Positions 18,250 through 26,072 of a stretch of 64,000 nucleotides of DNA are shown here, in pieces. The number at the start of each line of letters is the position of its first letter. Position 1 is the stretch's first letter. The notes beneath the pieces were generated by a model, which did not search any database, was not told the DNA's origin, and was given only the letters and a program-made list of their open reading frames with translations. The DNA is taken from NCBI RefSeq assembly GCF_014644295.1, contig NZ_BMKK01000007.1:1-64000 (forward strand). The letters are read 5' to 3'. Made by a program: the position numbers and the translations under genes. This DNA is from Emticicia aquatilis. GTDB taxonomy: Bacteria > Bacteroidota > Bacteroidia > Cytophagales > Spirosomataceae.

Positions 18250-18762
18250 ATGAAAAGAATTGTACTTACTTACGGCCTAATTTCGGGCGTTTTGATTGCT
18301 ACTTTTACGGTGTGTTCTATTGCCTATTGCTACGCCACAAAAAGCTTTGAGGGCAATATGCTGCTTGGCTATGCGGCTATGATTTTAGCTTTTTCGCTTG
18401 TTTTTGTAGGTGTAAAAAACTTCAGAGATAAAGACGGTGGCGGGAAGATTAGTTTTGGCAACGCCTTCAAAATTGGACTTTACATCGCACTTATTGCTTC
18501 TTCGATTTATGTACTGGCTTGGCTGATTGACTACTACGTATTTATTCCTGATTTTCTGGAGAAGTTTTCGGAGTATGGTTTAGAAAAAATAAAAGCAGAC
18601 GGAGCAAGTCAAACTGAAATTGCCTCAAAAACTGCGGAAATGGAAGGTTATAAAAAGATGTACAGCAATCCATTCGGCGTAATATTTTTGACTTACATGG
18701 AGATTCTGCCAGTAGGTTTAGTTGTGTCACTAATTAGTGCTTTGATTTTGAAAAGGAAGTGA
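18250..18762 (+). CDS. DUF4199 membrane protein
   Basis: A 170-residue inner-membrane protein with four predicted transmembrane segments (about 5-28, 36-53, 74-97 and 145-167) and the GGGKISFGNAFKIGLYIALI stretch characteristic of DUF4199. The start at 18250 is chosen for its position directly before the first membrane helix. Function is unknown. It lies downstream of the membrane LuxR-type regulator and may be its sensor partner or target (inference). Confidence 0.75.
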   Translation: MKRIVLTYGLISGVLIATFTVCSIAYCYATKSFEGNMLLGYAAMILAFSLVFVGVKNFRDKDGGGKISFGNAFKIGLYIALIASSIYVLAWLIDYYVFIPDFLEKFSEYGLEKIKADGASQTEIASKTAEMEGYKKMYSNPFGVIFLTYMEILPVGLVVSLISALILKRK

Positions 18763-18786
18763 CACGTATATTTTCACCAAACGTCG

Positions 18787-18868
18787 TTTACCACAGAGGC
18801 ACAGATTACACAGATTTTCATAGATTATTCTCCGTTAAAATTCGTGTAATCCGTGCCTCCGTGGTAAA
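18787..18868. repeat. Large hairpin repeat (TTTACCAC-RGAGG family, copy 1)
   Basis: Arm 18787-18811, starting TTTACCACAGAGGCAC, pairs with 18844-18868 at 23 of 25 positions; the loop is 32 nt. It sits between the convergent DUF4199 and ROK genes and probably acts as terminator for both. A related, more diverged copy is at 36974-37056. Confidence 0.65.
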
Positions 18869-18881
18869 TGTAAGTGAAATC

Positions 18882-19796
18882 TCAATACCCCCTAACCAAC
18901 TCAATCGCACCAAAAACACCTGCACTATCGCCGAGTTTTGGTTTTAAGAAAAGCGTTTCTACTTTGCGGTTATTGAAAATCCAGTTTTTGAGTTCTTCGG
19001 GGAACGCTTCATAAATCATATCAATATTTCCCACACCGCCACCAATTACAATGGCATCGGGGTCAAGCACATTGACAATAGAAGAAATGGCACGTCCGAA
19101 AGACTTTACTAAATGGTTGAGCGTAGCGGTTGCGTGCGGGTCAGTTCCTGCTTTATGAAGTTCGTAGATTTCTTTCATTGTTAGGTCATTTCCGCTCAAT
19201 TTCTTATAATATTGCTGCAACGCTGGGCCAGAAAATACATTTTCGTTGCAGCCTGTTTTTCCGCAGTAGCATATTACACCATCATCTTCAAAGAAATTAT
19301 GTCCCCATTCACCACCGATGCCGTGCCTTCCGTTGATTACTTGACCATTTACAATAACTCCACCACCCACACCAGTGCCGAGAATTACGCCAAAAACAAC
19401 TTTTGCATCTGGTAAAACATCCTTCACAATTCCCATCGTAGCTTCGGCCAAAGCAAAACAATTGGCATCATTTGCCAACTCAACTGGCACTCCAAGAGCT
19501 TTTGCAAGGTCGGCTTTCATGGGTTTGCCATTCATCGACGTCGTATTGCAGTTTTTCATCGTCTGTGTAGTCGGGTCGGTCGTTCCTGGCGTACTAAAAC
19601 CAATAGCAGTTGGAGCGATGTTTATTTCTTCTTTGATTGAATCAATCAATCTTACGACTTGACTAATGATATGTTCGTAACCCTTACTGGCTTCGGTTGG
19701 AATTCTTTTTCTTGATAAAACTTCATTGTTTTCGGCATTCATCACCACGCCTTCGATTTTTGTGCCGCCTAAATCTACACCCCAAAGTGTCTTCAT
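18882..19796 (-). CDS. ROK family sugar kinase
   Basis: A 304-residue cytoplasmic kinase. It has the N-terminal phosphate loop DLGGTKI (Asp8), the catalytic Asp110 in LANDAN, the ROK sugar-binding E-x-x-G-H (Glu163, His166) and an intact zinc site (Cys177, Cys179, Cys184 in CYCGKTGC). Members phosphorylate glucose, fructose, N-acetylglucosamine or N-acetylmannosamine. With nagA in the same window an amino-sugar substrate is possible, but glucokinase is as likely. It has no DNA-binding domain, so it is an enzyme, not a ROK repressor. Confidence 0.85.
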   Translation of the reverse strand: MKTLWGVDLGGTKIEGVVMNAENNEVLSRKRIPTEASKGYEHIISQVVRLIDSIKEEINIAPTAIGFSTPGTTDPTTQTMKNCNTTSMNGKPMKADLAKALGVPVELANDANCFALAEATMGIVKDVLPDAKVVFGVILGTGVGGGVIVNGQVINGRHGIGGEWGHNFFEDDGVICYCGKTGCNENVFSGPALQQYYKKLSGNDLTMKEIYELHKAGTDPHATATLNHLVKSFGRAISSIVNVLDPDAIVIGGGVGNIDMIYEAFPEELKNWIFNNRKVETLFLKPKLGDSAGVFGAIELVRGY

Positions 19797-19872
19797 TTTA
19801 TAAATAAGGTTGATTATTATGAGGGAAAAATGCTGTTAACTTGTCATTAACAAATCAACGAGCAACTCCTTA

Positions 19873-19903
19873 CAAACTTATAGCATCTTATCATCAAAGA
19901 CAA
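19873..19903 (-). promoter_or_regulatory. Promoter of the ROK kinase gene
   Basis: Minus-strand TTG (19903-19901), 20 bp, TAAGTTTG (19880-19873). This is a full match to the Bacteroidota consensus, giving a leader of about 70 nt. Confidence 0.6.
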
Positions 19904-19938
19904 CAATTTTTATAAAAAGCTAAAATAGAATCATCACC

Positions 19939-20658
19939 ATGAAACGTTCATTTATCGTAATCTTCACAATCCTTTTGGGAGTATTTGGGTTGTCATCTTG
20001 TAACACTTACGAAGTTATTGATGGAAGCGGCATCGTTCAGACCGAGTACCGTCGTATGGCATATTTCAATAAAATCGAATTGTATTTTCCTGCCGAAGTA
20101 ATCATTCGTCAAGGAAATACGAAGGACATTGAAATTACCGCCGAAAGCAATATCATCAATTTGGTTTATAGCCGAGTAAGTGGTAATACCTTGATTTTAG
20201 ATGATAATGGCCGCCTTCGTAGTAGCCACAATGTGAAAATCTATGTACAAGTCCCTGACATCAACGCCATTTTTGTTTCTGGAAGCGGCCGAGTAATCAG
20301 CGATAACAAGATTTTTTCGAAAAATATGAATTTACGCTTGTCGGGCAGCGGCTTGATTGATGTAGCCTTAGACGTGAAAAATGATTTAGTAGCCAATTTG
20401 AGTGGTTCAGGGCTGATTTTCATGGAAGGAGACACCTATAATGGTATTTATGATGTGTCAGGAAGTGGAAAAATTGAGTCGTTTGGAATGCACGCTGATA
20501 ATTCGGATATTATAATCACTGGTTCGGGGCGTTGCGAAACTACCGCACTGAGCAATCTTGGTGTAACTATTTCGGGAAGTGGAAGCGTATGGTTCAGAGG
20601 AAATCCACGCATCAGCCAACGAATTTCGGGTTCAGGAAAGATTTTTGATGCTAATTGA
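19939..20658 (+). CDS. DUF2807 lipoprotein (head GIN domain)
   Basis: A 239-residue lipoprotein with lipobox LSSC (Cys21). The mature part is a repetitive parallel beta-helix with recurring Ser-Gly-Ser-Gly turns (SGSGRV, SGSGLI, SGSGKI, SGSGSV), the hallmark of DUF2807. Proteins of this family are attached to the outer membrane in Bacteroidota and have no settled function. It is followed by a strong terminator and then valS. Confidence 0.8.
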   Translation: MKRSFIVIFTILLGVFGLSSCNTYEVIDGSGIVQTEYRRMAYFNKIELYFPAEVIIRQGNTKDIEITAESNIINLVYSRVSGNTLILDDNGRLRSSHNVKIYVQVPDINAIFVSGSGRVISDNKIFSKNMNLRLSGSGLIDVALDVKNDLVANLSGSGLIFMEGDTYNGIYDVSGSGKIESFGMHADNSDIIITGSGRCETTALSNLGVTISGSGSVWFRGNPRISQRISGSGKIFDAN

Positions 20659-20678
20659 TGAAATTATTTTCTAAAACT

Positions 20679-20717
20679 AAAACCTGTAAGGCTTAAAGAG
20701 TTCTTACAGGTTTTTTT
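20679..20717 (+). terminator. Intrinsic terminator after the DUF2807 gene
   Basis: AAAACCTGTAAG (20679-20690) pairs perfectly with CTTACAGGTTTT (20703-20714) and runs into seven T residues. Confidence 0.8.
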
Positions 20718-20733
20718 ATGGCTTAAAATTCCC

Positions 20734-20741
20734 TATTTTTG
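20734..20741 (+). promoter_or_regulatory. Candidate -7 element of valS
   Basis: TATTTTTG matches TAnnTTTG, 58 bp before the start at 20800. The -33 region falls in the T-tract of the preceding terminator and lacks a TTG. A CGTCGTCCGTCGTCTATCGA stutter word follows at about 20763-20782. Confidence 0.4.
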
Positions 20742-20799
20742 CACTATTATTAACAAATAACCGTCGTCCGTCGTCTATCGACTGTTGACTCAAAGAATA

Positions 20800-23433
20800 A
20801 TGGCAGAAATCAGCAAAACGTACAATCCGAAAGAGATAGAAGACAAATGGTATAAGTATTGGGTTGATAATCAGTACTTTAAGTCGAAACCAAATCCCGA
20901 TAAAGAGCCTTATACTATCGTGATTCCTCCACCAAACGTCACGGGTGTCTTGCACATGGGCCACATGCTCAACAATACGATTCAAGATGTATTGACTCGC
21001 AAAGCACGTATGGAAGGCAAAGAGGCTTGTTGGGTGCCAGGAACTGACCATGCTTCTATTGCTACCGAAGCCAAGGTTGTGGCGATGCTGAAAGAGCAAG
21101 GAATCAATAAAGCTGACCTTACTCGTGAAGAATTCTTGAAATATTGCTGGGAATGGACCGAAAAATACGGTGGAATTATCTTGCAACAACTCCGTAAACT
21201 CGGTGCGTCGTGCGATTGGGACAGAACTCGTTTCACGATGGAGCCAAGTCTGTATGATGCCGTAATTGATGTTTTTGTTGATTTACATAATAAAGGAGAT
21301 ATTTATCGTGGACACCGCATGGTAAACTGGGACCCGCAAGCTAAAACAACGGTTTCGGACGAAGAGGTTATCATGAAAGATGTTCAACAGAAATTGTATT
21401 ATATCAGATACGATGGAGAGGAGGGAAGTGTAACGATTGCCACGACTCGCCCCGAAACCATCATGGCTGATGCTGCAATATGTGTGAATCCTGCCGATGA
21501 GCGTTTCCAAGATTTGATTGGTAAAAAAGTTAGAATTCCGTTAATTAATCGTGAGATTTCGATTATTGCCGATGAATATGTAACGATGGAATTCGGAACG
21601 GGTTGTTTGAAAGTAACACCTGCCCACGACCAAAACGACTACGCTCTCGGACAAAAACACGGTTTGGAAATCATTGATATTTTGACCGACGAAGGCAAAT
21701 TAAACGAAAAAGCCTTGATTTTGGTAGGTGAAGATAGATTTGTGGCTCGTAAGAAAATTGCTAAATTATTGGCCGAATCAGGCAATTTAGTAAAAGAAGA
21801 AGACTATAAATCGACAGTTGGAACATCCGAGCGTACAGGTGCGATTATCGAACCAAAGATTTCGTTGCAGTGGTTCTTGAAAATGAAACGAGTTTCGGAG
21901 CCTGCTTTGGAAAACGTAATGAATGATACGATTCAGTTGATTCCACCAAAATTCAAGAATACATATAACCATTGGATGGCAAATGTGAGAGATTGGTGTA
22001 TCAGTCGCCAACTTTGGTGGGGACATCGTATTCCAGCGTTTTATATGCCCGATGGCACTTGTATCGTAGCAAAAGATAAAAAAGCGGCTTTGAAAATTGC
22101 CCGTGATAAATACCAATTATTTGCTTTGAGTGAAACTGACCTTACGCAAGACGAAGACGTTTTGGATACATGGTTTAGCTCATGGTTATGGCCAATTTCG
22201 GTTTTTGATGGCTTCAAAGACCCTGATAATGAAGATATTAACTATTATTATCCGACCAATGATTTAGTAACTGCCCCTGAGATTTTGTTCTTCTGGGTAG
22301 CACGTATGATTATTGCAGGTTATGAATATAAAGGCACATATCCATTCAAAAATGTATATTTGACGGGTATCGTAAGAGACAAACAAGGCCGTAAAATGTC
22401 GAAATCATTGGGTAACTCACCTGACCCAATTGAGTTGATTGAAAAATACGGTGCAGACGGTGTTCGTACGGGTATGTTGTTTAGTTCACCCGCAGGAAAT
22501 GACTTGCCTTTTGATGAAAAACTATGCGAGCAAGGACGTAATTTTAGTAATAAAATTTGGAATGCCTTCCGCCTAATTCAAGGTTGGGAAACAAGCACCG
22601 AAGCAGCACCTGCAAGCAATAAATTGGCGGTAGCTTGGTTCAAAAGTAAAATGAATAAAGTAGTTGCCGAGACGCTTGACCATTACAATAAGTTCAGAAT
22701 GTCGGATGCCTTGATGAGCACTTACAACCTCATCTGGGATGATTTCTGTTCGTTATATTTGGAGATGATTAAGCCCGCTTACGTTGACGGAAAAGGCTTA
22801 CCAATCGACCAAGAAACGTACAATGCAACGCTCGAAATCTTTGATGAATTGATGCGTTTGATTCACCCTTGGATGCCATTTATTTCGGAAGAATTGTGGC
22901 AGTCTATTAAGGAAAGAAGTGCAGATGATTCAATTTGTTTGGCTCAATTTCCACAAGGTGGCGAAGTAAACGAAAGCCTTTTAGCAGATTTTGAGTTATT
23001 AAATGAAATCGTTTCGACGGTTCGTAATACACGAAATGCCAAGCAAATTTCACCGAAAGAAGCATTACCGTTGGCGGTAAAAACCGAGAATCAGGCACGT
23101 TACGAAACTTTATCAGGTTTAATCAAGAAAATGGCTAATATCTCTGATATTCAATATGTTAGCGACAAAGCCGAAGGTATGAGTTTCGTTATCAAAGGCG
23201 ATGAACTAACGATTGATTTAGGTAAAAATTTGGATATAGAGGAAGAAAAAGCAGCTCTACAAAAAGATTTAGATTATATCATTGGTTTCAAAAAATCGAC
23301 CGAAGCGAAATTATCGAATGAGCGTTTTGTTCAAAATGCAAAACCAGAAATCATCGAAAAAGAACGTCAAAAATTAACCGATGCTGAAACTAAGATTAAA
23401 GCTTTGGAAGAAGCTTTGGCGAAGTTGGGTTGA
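20800..23433 (+). CDS. valS: Valyl-tRNA synthetase
   Basis: An 877-residue class I aminoacyl-tRNA synthetase. The ATG at 20800 (MAEISKTYNP) is preferred over an in-frame TTG five codons upstream. Motifs in order: PNVTGVLHMGHMLN (HIGH-type signature), the CP1 editing domain with TTRPETIMAD, the WCISRQLWWGHRIP segment, and GRKMSKSLGNSPDP (KMSKS). The C-terminal anticodon-binding domain is followed by a short coiled-coil arm (about 815-877, Lys/Glu rich) typical of ValRS. It charges tRNA-Val and edits mischarged Thr. Confidence 0.95.
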   Translation: MAEISKTYNPKEIEDKWYKYWVDNQYFKSKPNPDKEPYTIVIPPPNVTGVLHMGHMLNNTIQDVLTRKARMEGKEACWVPGTDHASIATEAKVVAMLKEQGINKADLTREEFLKYCWEWTEKYGGIILQQLRKLGASCDWDRTRFTMEPSLYDAVIDVFVDLHNKGDIYRGHRMVNWDPQAKTTVSDEEVIMKDVQQKLYYIRYDGEEGSVTIATTRPETIMADAAICVNPADERFQDLIGKKVRIPLINREISIIADEYVTMEFGTGCLKVTPAHDQNDYALGQKHGLEIIDILTDEGKLNEKALILVGEDRFVARKKIAKLLAESGNLVKEEDYKSTVGTSERTGAIIEPKISLQWFLKMKRVSEPALENVMNDTIQLIPPKFKNTYNHWMANVRDWCISRQLWWGHRIPAFYMPDGTCIVAKDKKAALKIARDKYQLFALSETDLTQDEDVLDTWFSSWLWPISVFDGFKDPDNEDINYYYPTNDLVTAPEILFFWVARMIIAGYEYKGTYPFKNVYLTGIVRDKQGRKMSKSLGNSPDPIELIEKYGADGVRTGMLFSSPAGNDLPFDEKLCEQGRNFSNKIWNAFRLIQGWETSTEAAPASNKLAVAWFKSKMNKVVAETLDHYNKFRMSDALMSTYNLIWDDFCSLYLEMIKPAYVDGKGLPIDQETYNATLEIFDELMRLIHPWMPFISEELWQSIKERSADDSICLAQFPQGGEVNESLLADFELLNEIVSTVRNTRNAKQISPKEALPLAVKTENQARYETLSGLIKKMANISDIQYVSDKAEGMSFVIKGDELTIDLGKNLDIEEEKAALQKDLDYIIGFKKSTEAKLSNERFVQNAKPEIIEKERQKLTDAETKIKALEEALAKLG

Positions 23434-23450
23434 GGTTTTTAGAATCATTT

Positions 23451-23487
23451 AAAAAGGCAGTTTTGATTTTTCAAGACTGCCTTTTTT
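23451..23487 (+). terminator. Intrinsic terminator after valS
   Basis: AAAAAGGCAGTTTTGA (23451-23466) pairs with TCAAGACTGCCTTTTTT (23471-23487), with one G-T wobble, a 4-nt loop and a U-rich 3' arm. Confidence 0.8.
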
Positions 23488-23489
23488 GT

Positions 23490-23603
23490 TTGGGCTAAAG
23501 CCCAGTACTGATTTGTTTTCAGTTATCCGTCAGTTAAAACTGACGGCAATGAATAGAAAATTTGTTCTGAGGCTGTGGAGTGAGTTATTTCATTGCCGTC
23601 TGC
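23490..23603. repeat. Palindromes upstream of the REP-associated transposase
   Basis: Three structures lie in a row: TGGGCTAAAGCCCA (23490-23503); CCGTCAGTT-AA-AACTGACGG (23527-23546); and GACGGCAATGAA, continuing the second palindrome, which reappears inverted as TTCATTGCCGTC at about 23589-23600. This matches the hairpin ends that REP-associated Y1 transposases recognise. I saw no matching set after the transposase. Confidence 0.6.
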
Positions 23604-23694
23604 TACTTAGGATAAAATTACAATATTGACTTCAGTCCAAACCTTTTAAAATTACAATATTTTTCTATATTTACAAAAACAACAATGCTATAAA

Positions 23695-24132
23695 ATGTCT
23701 TATGTGAAAATTTGGGTTCATGTAGTTTTTTCTACAAAGAACCGATTCCCTTTTCTTACCAAAGATATTCGATATGAAATATTTACTCATATCATCGAAA
23801 ACTGCCGAGAGAAAGATATTTTTCTACAAGCAATCAATGGTTATACTGAGCATATTCATTGCTTGATTTCTCTGGGGAAAGACCAATCAATTGCTGCCAT
23901 TGCAAAACTCATTAAAGGCGAATCTTCATTTTGGATAAATAAACAACAGCTTACTGCACAGAAATTTGCTTGGCAAGATGATTACTTTGCAGTCTCTGTC
24001 AGTGAATCACAAGTTGAGAAAGTGGTGGATTATATCAAGAATCAGAAGATTCATCATACCAAAAAGTCTTTTGATGAAGAAGTAGAAGAGTTTATGAAAA
24101 AATATGGTTGGGAAATTATTAAAGATGAGTAA
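23695..24132 (+). CDS. REP-associated tyrosine (IS200/IS605-type Y1) transposase
   Basis: A 145-residue single-strand DNA transposase of the HUH superfamily. The HUH motif is His53-Ile-His55 (TEHIHCLIS) and the nucleophile is Tyr113 (VVDYIKNQK). The YVKIWVHVVFSTKNR opening is typical of the Bacteroidota REP-associated clade. The ORF looks intact. It sits alone, without a tnpB/IscB partner, between valS and the AAA+ ATPase gene, with palindromes upstream and its own terminator downstream. It may mobilise short palindromes elsewhere in the genome. Confidence 0.85.
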   Translation: MSYVKIWVHVVFSTKNRFPFLTKDIRYEIFTHIIENCREKDIFLQAINGYTEHIHCLISLGKDQSIAAIAKLIKGESSFWINKQQLTAQKFAWQDDYFAVSVSESQVEKVVDYIKNQKIHHTKKSFDEEVEEFMKKYGWEIIKDE

Positions 24133-24177
24133 TAACAAAGAGGGCAAATCTAAATCAAGATTTACCCTTTTTGTTAT
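24132..24177 (+). terminator. Terminator after the transposase gene
   Basis: ATAACAAAGAGGGCAAATCT pairs with AGATTTACCCTTTTTGTTAT around a 6-nt loop, with a small bulge. It is U-rich on the 3' side and probably works for both convergent genes. Confidence 0.65.
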
Positions 24178-24194
24178 CATTTATTCAAGATTTC

Positions 24195-25709
24195 TTATCT
24201 GAAATCATCTTCGTCATCATCACCGAAATTCATCTTATTGGGGTCGAACATACTATCCAATAAATCTTTGAATTGCAGACCTGTATCTAAATTTTGCTTA
24301 CTGATTAATGAATATTCAGCCAAACCATGAAGAGCAAACTCCATCATAAAAAGTTTGTCATCTTCGCCCAAACGCTCGTGGTAGCCTTCTACTAATTCTT
24401 CCAAGCCTTCGATTGTTTTTAATCTTGCACGATATTCTCGGTCGGTGAGGTCATTCGTAAAATCAATTACATTGCCTTCGCCAAACCAATTCGATACTTG
24501 TTGAAACGGATTTTTACCCGATTTCTTTTTCTTAACTGCTTCAGGATTCGGGAAATATTTCAAAAATTCCGTTCGCATGGCTTTTCCGATAAGGCTTTGA
24601 GCCACATAAACTGGGCCTTCAACCTCTCCTTCATAAACCAATTCTATTTTTCCATTGATAGCTGCAATCGCTCCGTAAATGTCTGATACCCTTGCGTTTA
24701 CGTTCTTCTCGCCGTTGATTAATGAACGTCTTTCGGCCGAACTCAATAAATTTTCATAAGCAGAAATTGTCATACGAGCCGAAACCCCACTTTTGGCATC
24801 GACGTATTCGCTTTGACGTGCTTCAACCGCAATTTGTTCAACCAAATCTTTCAGAATATCATTGACAACGATTTTCTTCTGACCATCTTTAATAATAGCT
24901 TCTTGTTCGGTAATTTTACGCCCAATTTCGATAGATTTCGGGTAGTGCGTCACAATCTGGCTATCAATACGGTCTTTGAGTGGCGTTACAATACTTCCAC
25001 GATTGGTATAATCTTCGGGGTTTGCCGTGAATACAAATTGAATATCAAGGGGCATACGAAGTTTAAAACCACGAATCTGAATATCTCCTTCTTGCAAAAT
25101 ATTGAACAGCGAAACCTGAATACGAGCCTGTAAGTCGGGTAATTCGTTAATCACAAAAATACAACGGTGCGAGCGTGGAATCATACCAAAGTGAATCACA
25201 CGTTCGTCGGAATAAGGCAAGCGTAAAGTTGCCGCTTTAATTGGGTCAACATCACCGATTAAGTCGGCAATCGAAACATCGGGCGTTGCCAATTTTTCAT
25301 TGTAACGTTCGTCACGAGGTAGCCATGTAACTGGTGTTGCGTCACCTTTTTCGGCAATCAAATCTTTGGCAAATCGTGAAAGTGGTTCGAGTGGGTCGTC
25401 GTTGAGTTCAGAACCTTCTACGATTGGCACGTATTCATCTAAAAGGTTTACCATCAAGCGAGCAATACGGGTTTTTGCTTGTCCACGCAAACCCAGTAAG
25501 TTGATGTGGTGCATCGAAAGAATCGCTTTTTCGACATCAGGAATAACGGTGTCTTCGTATCCCCAAATTCCTGGAAAAACCGACTCTTTATTTTTAAGCT
25601 TCTCAACTAAATTATCACGAAGTTCTTGTTTGATTGATTTTGGGCGGTAGCCGCTGGCTTTTAATTCGCCAAGTGTTTTTATTTTTAAAATATTCTTATC
25701 GAATGCCAT
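24195..25709 (-). CDS. MoxR/magnesium-chelatase (ChlI)-type AAA+ ATPase
   Basis: A 504-residue AAA+ protein. Walker A is GLRGQAKT (73-80, Lys79), of the MoxR form with Ala before Lys. The Walker B region reads IFVINELPDL, with Asn188-Glu189 where most relatives have Asp-Glu. Then come a sensor stretch VFTANPEDYTNRGSIVTPLKDR and a helical C-terminal region ending in an acidic tail. MoxR-type ATPases usually work with a von Willebrand A protein as a metal-insertion or complex-remodelling chaperone; no VWA gene is present beside this one in the window. Confidence 0.75.
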   Translation of the reverse strand: MAFDKNILKIKTLGELKASGYRPKSIKQELRDNLVEKLKNKESVFPGIWGYEDTVIPDVEKAILSMHHINLLGLRGQAKTRIARLMVNLLDEYVPIVEGSELNDDPLEPLSRFAKDLIAEKGDATPVTWLPRDERYNEKLATPDVSIADLIGDVDPIKAATLRLPYSDERVIHFGMIPRSHRCIFVINELPDLQARIQVSLFNILQEGDIQIRGFKLRMPLDIQFVFTANPEDYTNRGSIVTPLKDRIDSQIVTHYPKSIEIGRKITEQEAIIKDGQKKIVVNDILKDLVEQIAVEARQSEYVDAKSGVSARMTISAYENLLSSAERRSLINGEKNVNARVSDIYGAIAAINGKIELVYEGEVEGPVYVAQSLIGKAMRTEFLKYFPNPEAVKKKKSGKNPFQQVSNWFGEGNVIDFTNDLTDREYRARLKTIEGLEELVEGYHERLGEDDKLFMMEFALHGLAEYSLISKQNLDTGLQFKDLLDSMFDPNKMNFGDDDEDDFR

Positions 25710-25794
25710 GTATTTAATGGATAATGTAGAATTGAAAATGAATAATGTGCTTCTTCTGAATAACGGTTTTTAGTAAGAAATGGTTTGAGAGCTT

Positions 25795-25851
25795 GTACGA
25801 CAATTTTCCAAATTGTCAATGTGTGCGAAACAATTTGGAAAATTGTTGTAC
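25795..25851. repeat. Inverted pair of REP-like hairpins (GTAxGACAA family)
   Basis: Arm 25795-25816 (GTACGACAATTTTCC...) is complementary to 25830-25851 with one mismatch. Each arm also folds alone: GACAATTT-TCC-AAATTGTC (25799-25817). A solo copy with a compensatory base change is at 47323-47345. It lies in the gap upstream of the AAA+ ATPase gene, next to a stutter word at 25713-25746. Confidence 0.7.
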
Positions 25852-25867
25852 GATTTTTTGAAAATAC

Positions 25868-25907
25868 AAAAGCCATTTAAGCTGTGTTTAGTGCTTAAAT
25901 GGCTTTT
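25868..25907 (-). terminator. Hairpin after the 39-residue ORF
   Basis: Perfect 15-bp stem: AAAAGCCATTTAAGC (25868-25882) with 25893-25907. On the minus strand it follows the small ORF and ends in GGCTTTTGTATTTT, a moderately good terminator. Confidence 0.65.
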
Positions 25908-25922
25908 ACAAAATTTTTATTT

Positions 25923-26042
25923 TTAACTACACTGACCCAAAATTACCCAAATAATTACGAAAACGATGATTGTGCCGAAGCAGCCTCCGCCGAGTTTTTT
26001 TGCTCCGTAGCCTGCGATTAATCCTCTAAATAAGTTGTTCAT
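25923..26042 (-). CDS. 39-residue glycine-rich single-pass membrane peptide
   Basis: A short ORF read from the sequence: start MNNLFRGLIAGYGAKKLGG, a Cys21, then a hydrophobic helix (about 24-36, TIIVFVIIWVILG), ending QCS. It is preceded by nagA (30 bp) and followed by a perfect hairpin, so it has the bounds of a gene. The N-terminal half is basic with repeated Gly and a Lys pair; the C-terminal half spans the membrane. I believe similar short GYGAKK-type peptides occur in other Bacteroidota, but I cannot verify this. Function is unknown. Confidence 0.6.
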   Translation of the reverse strand: MNNLFRGLIAGYGAKKLGGGCFGTIIVFVIIWVILGQCS

Positions 26043-26072
26043 GGTAGTGAAATTTAGTTGTGAAAAGATGAA

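Noticed and set aside
18759-18947. 62-residue ORF after DUF4199
   Set aside because: It consists of the translated hairpin repeat and the reverse complement of the ROK gene end.
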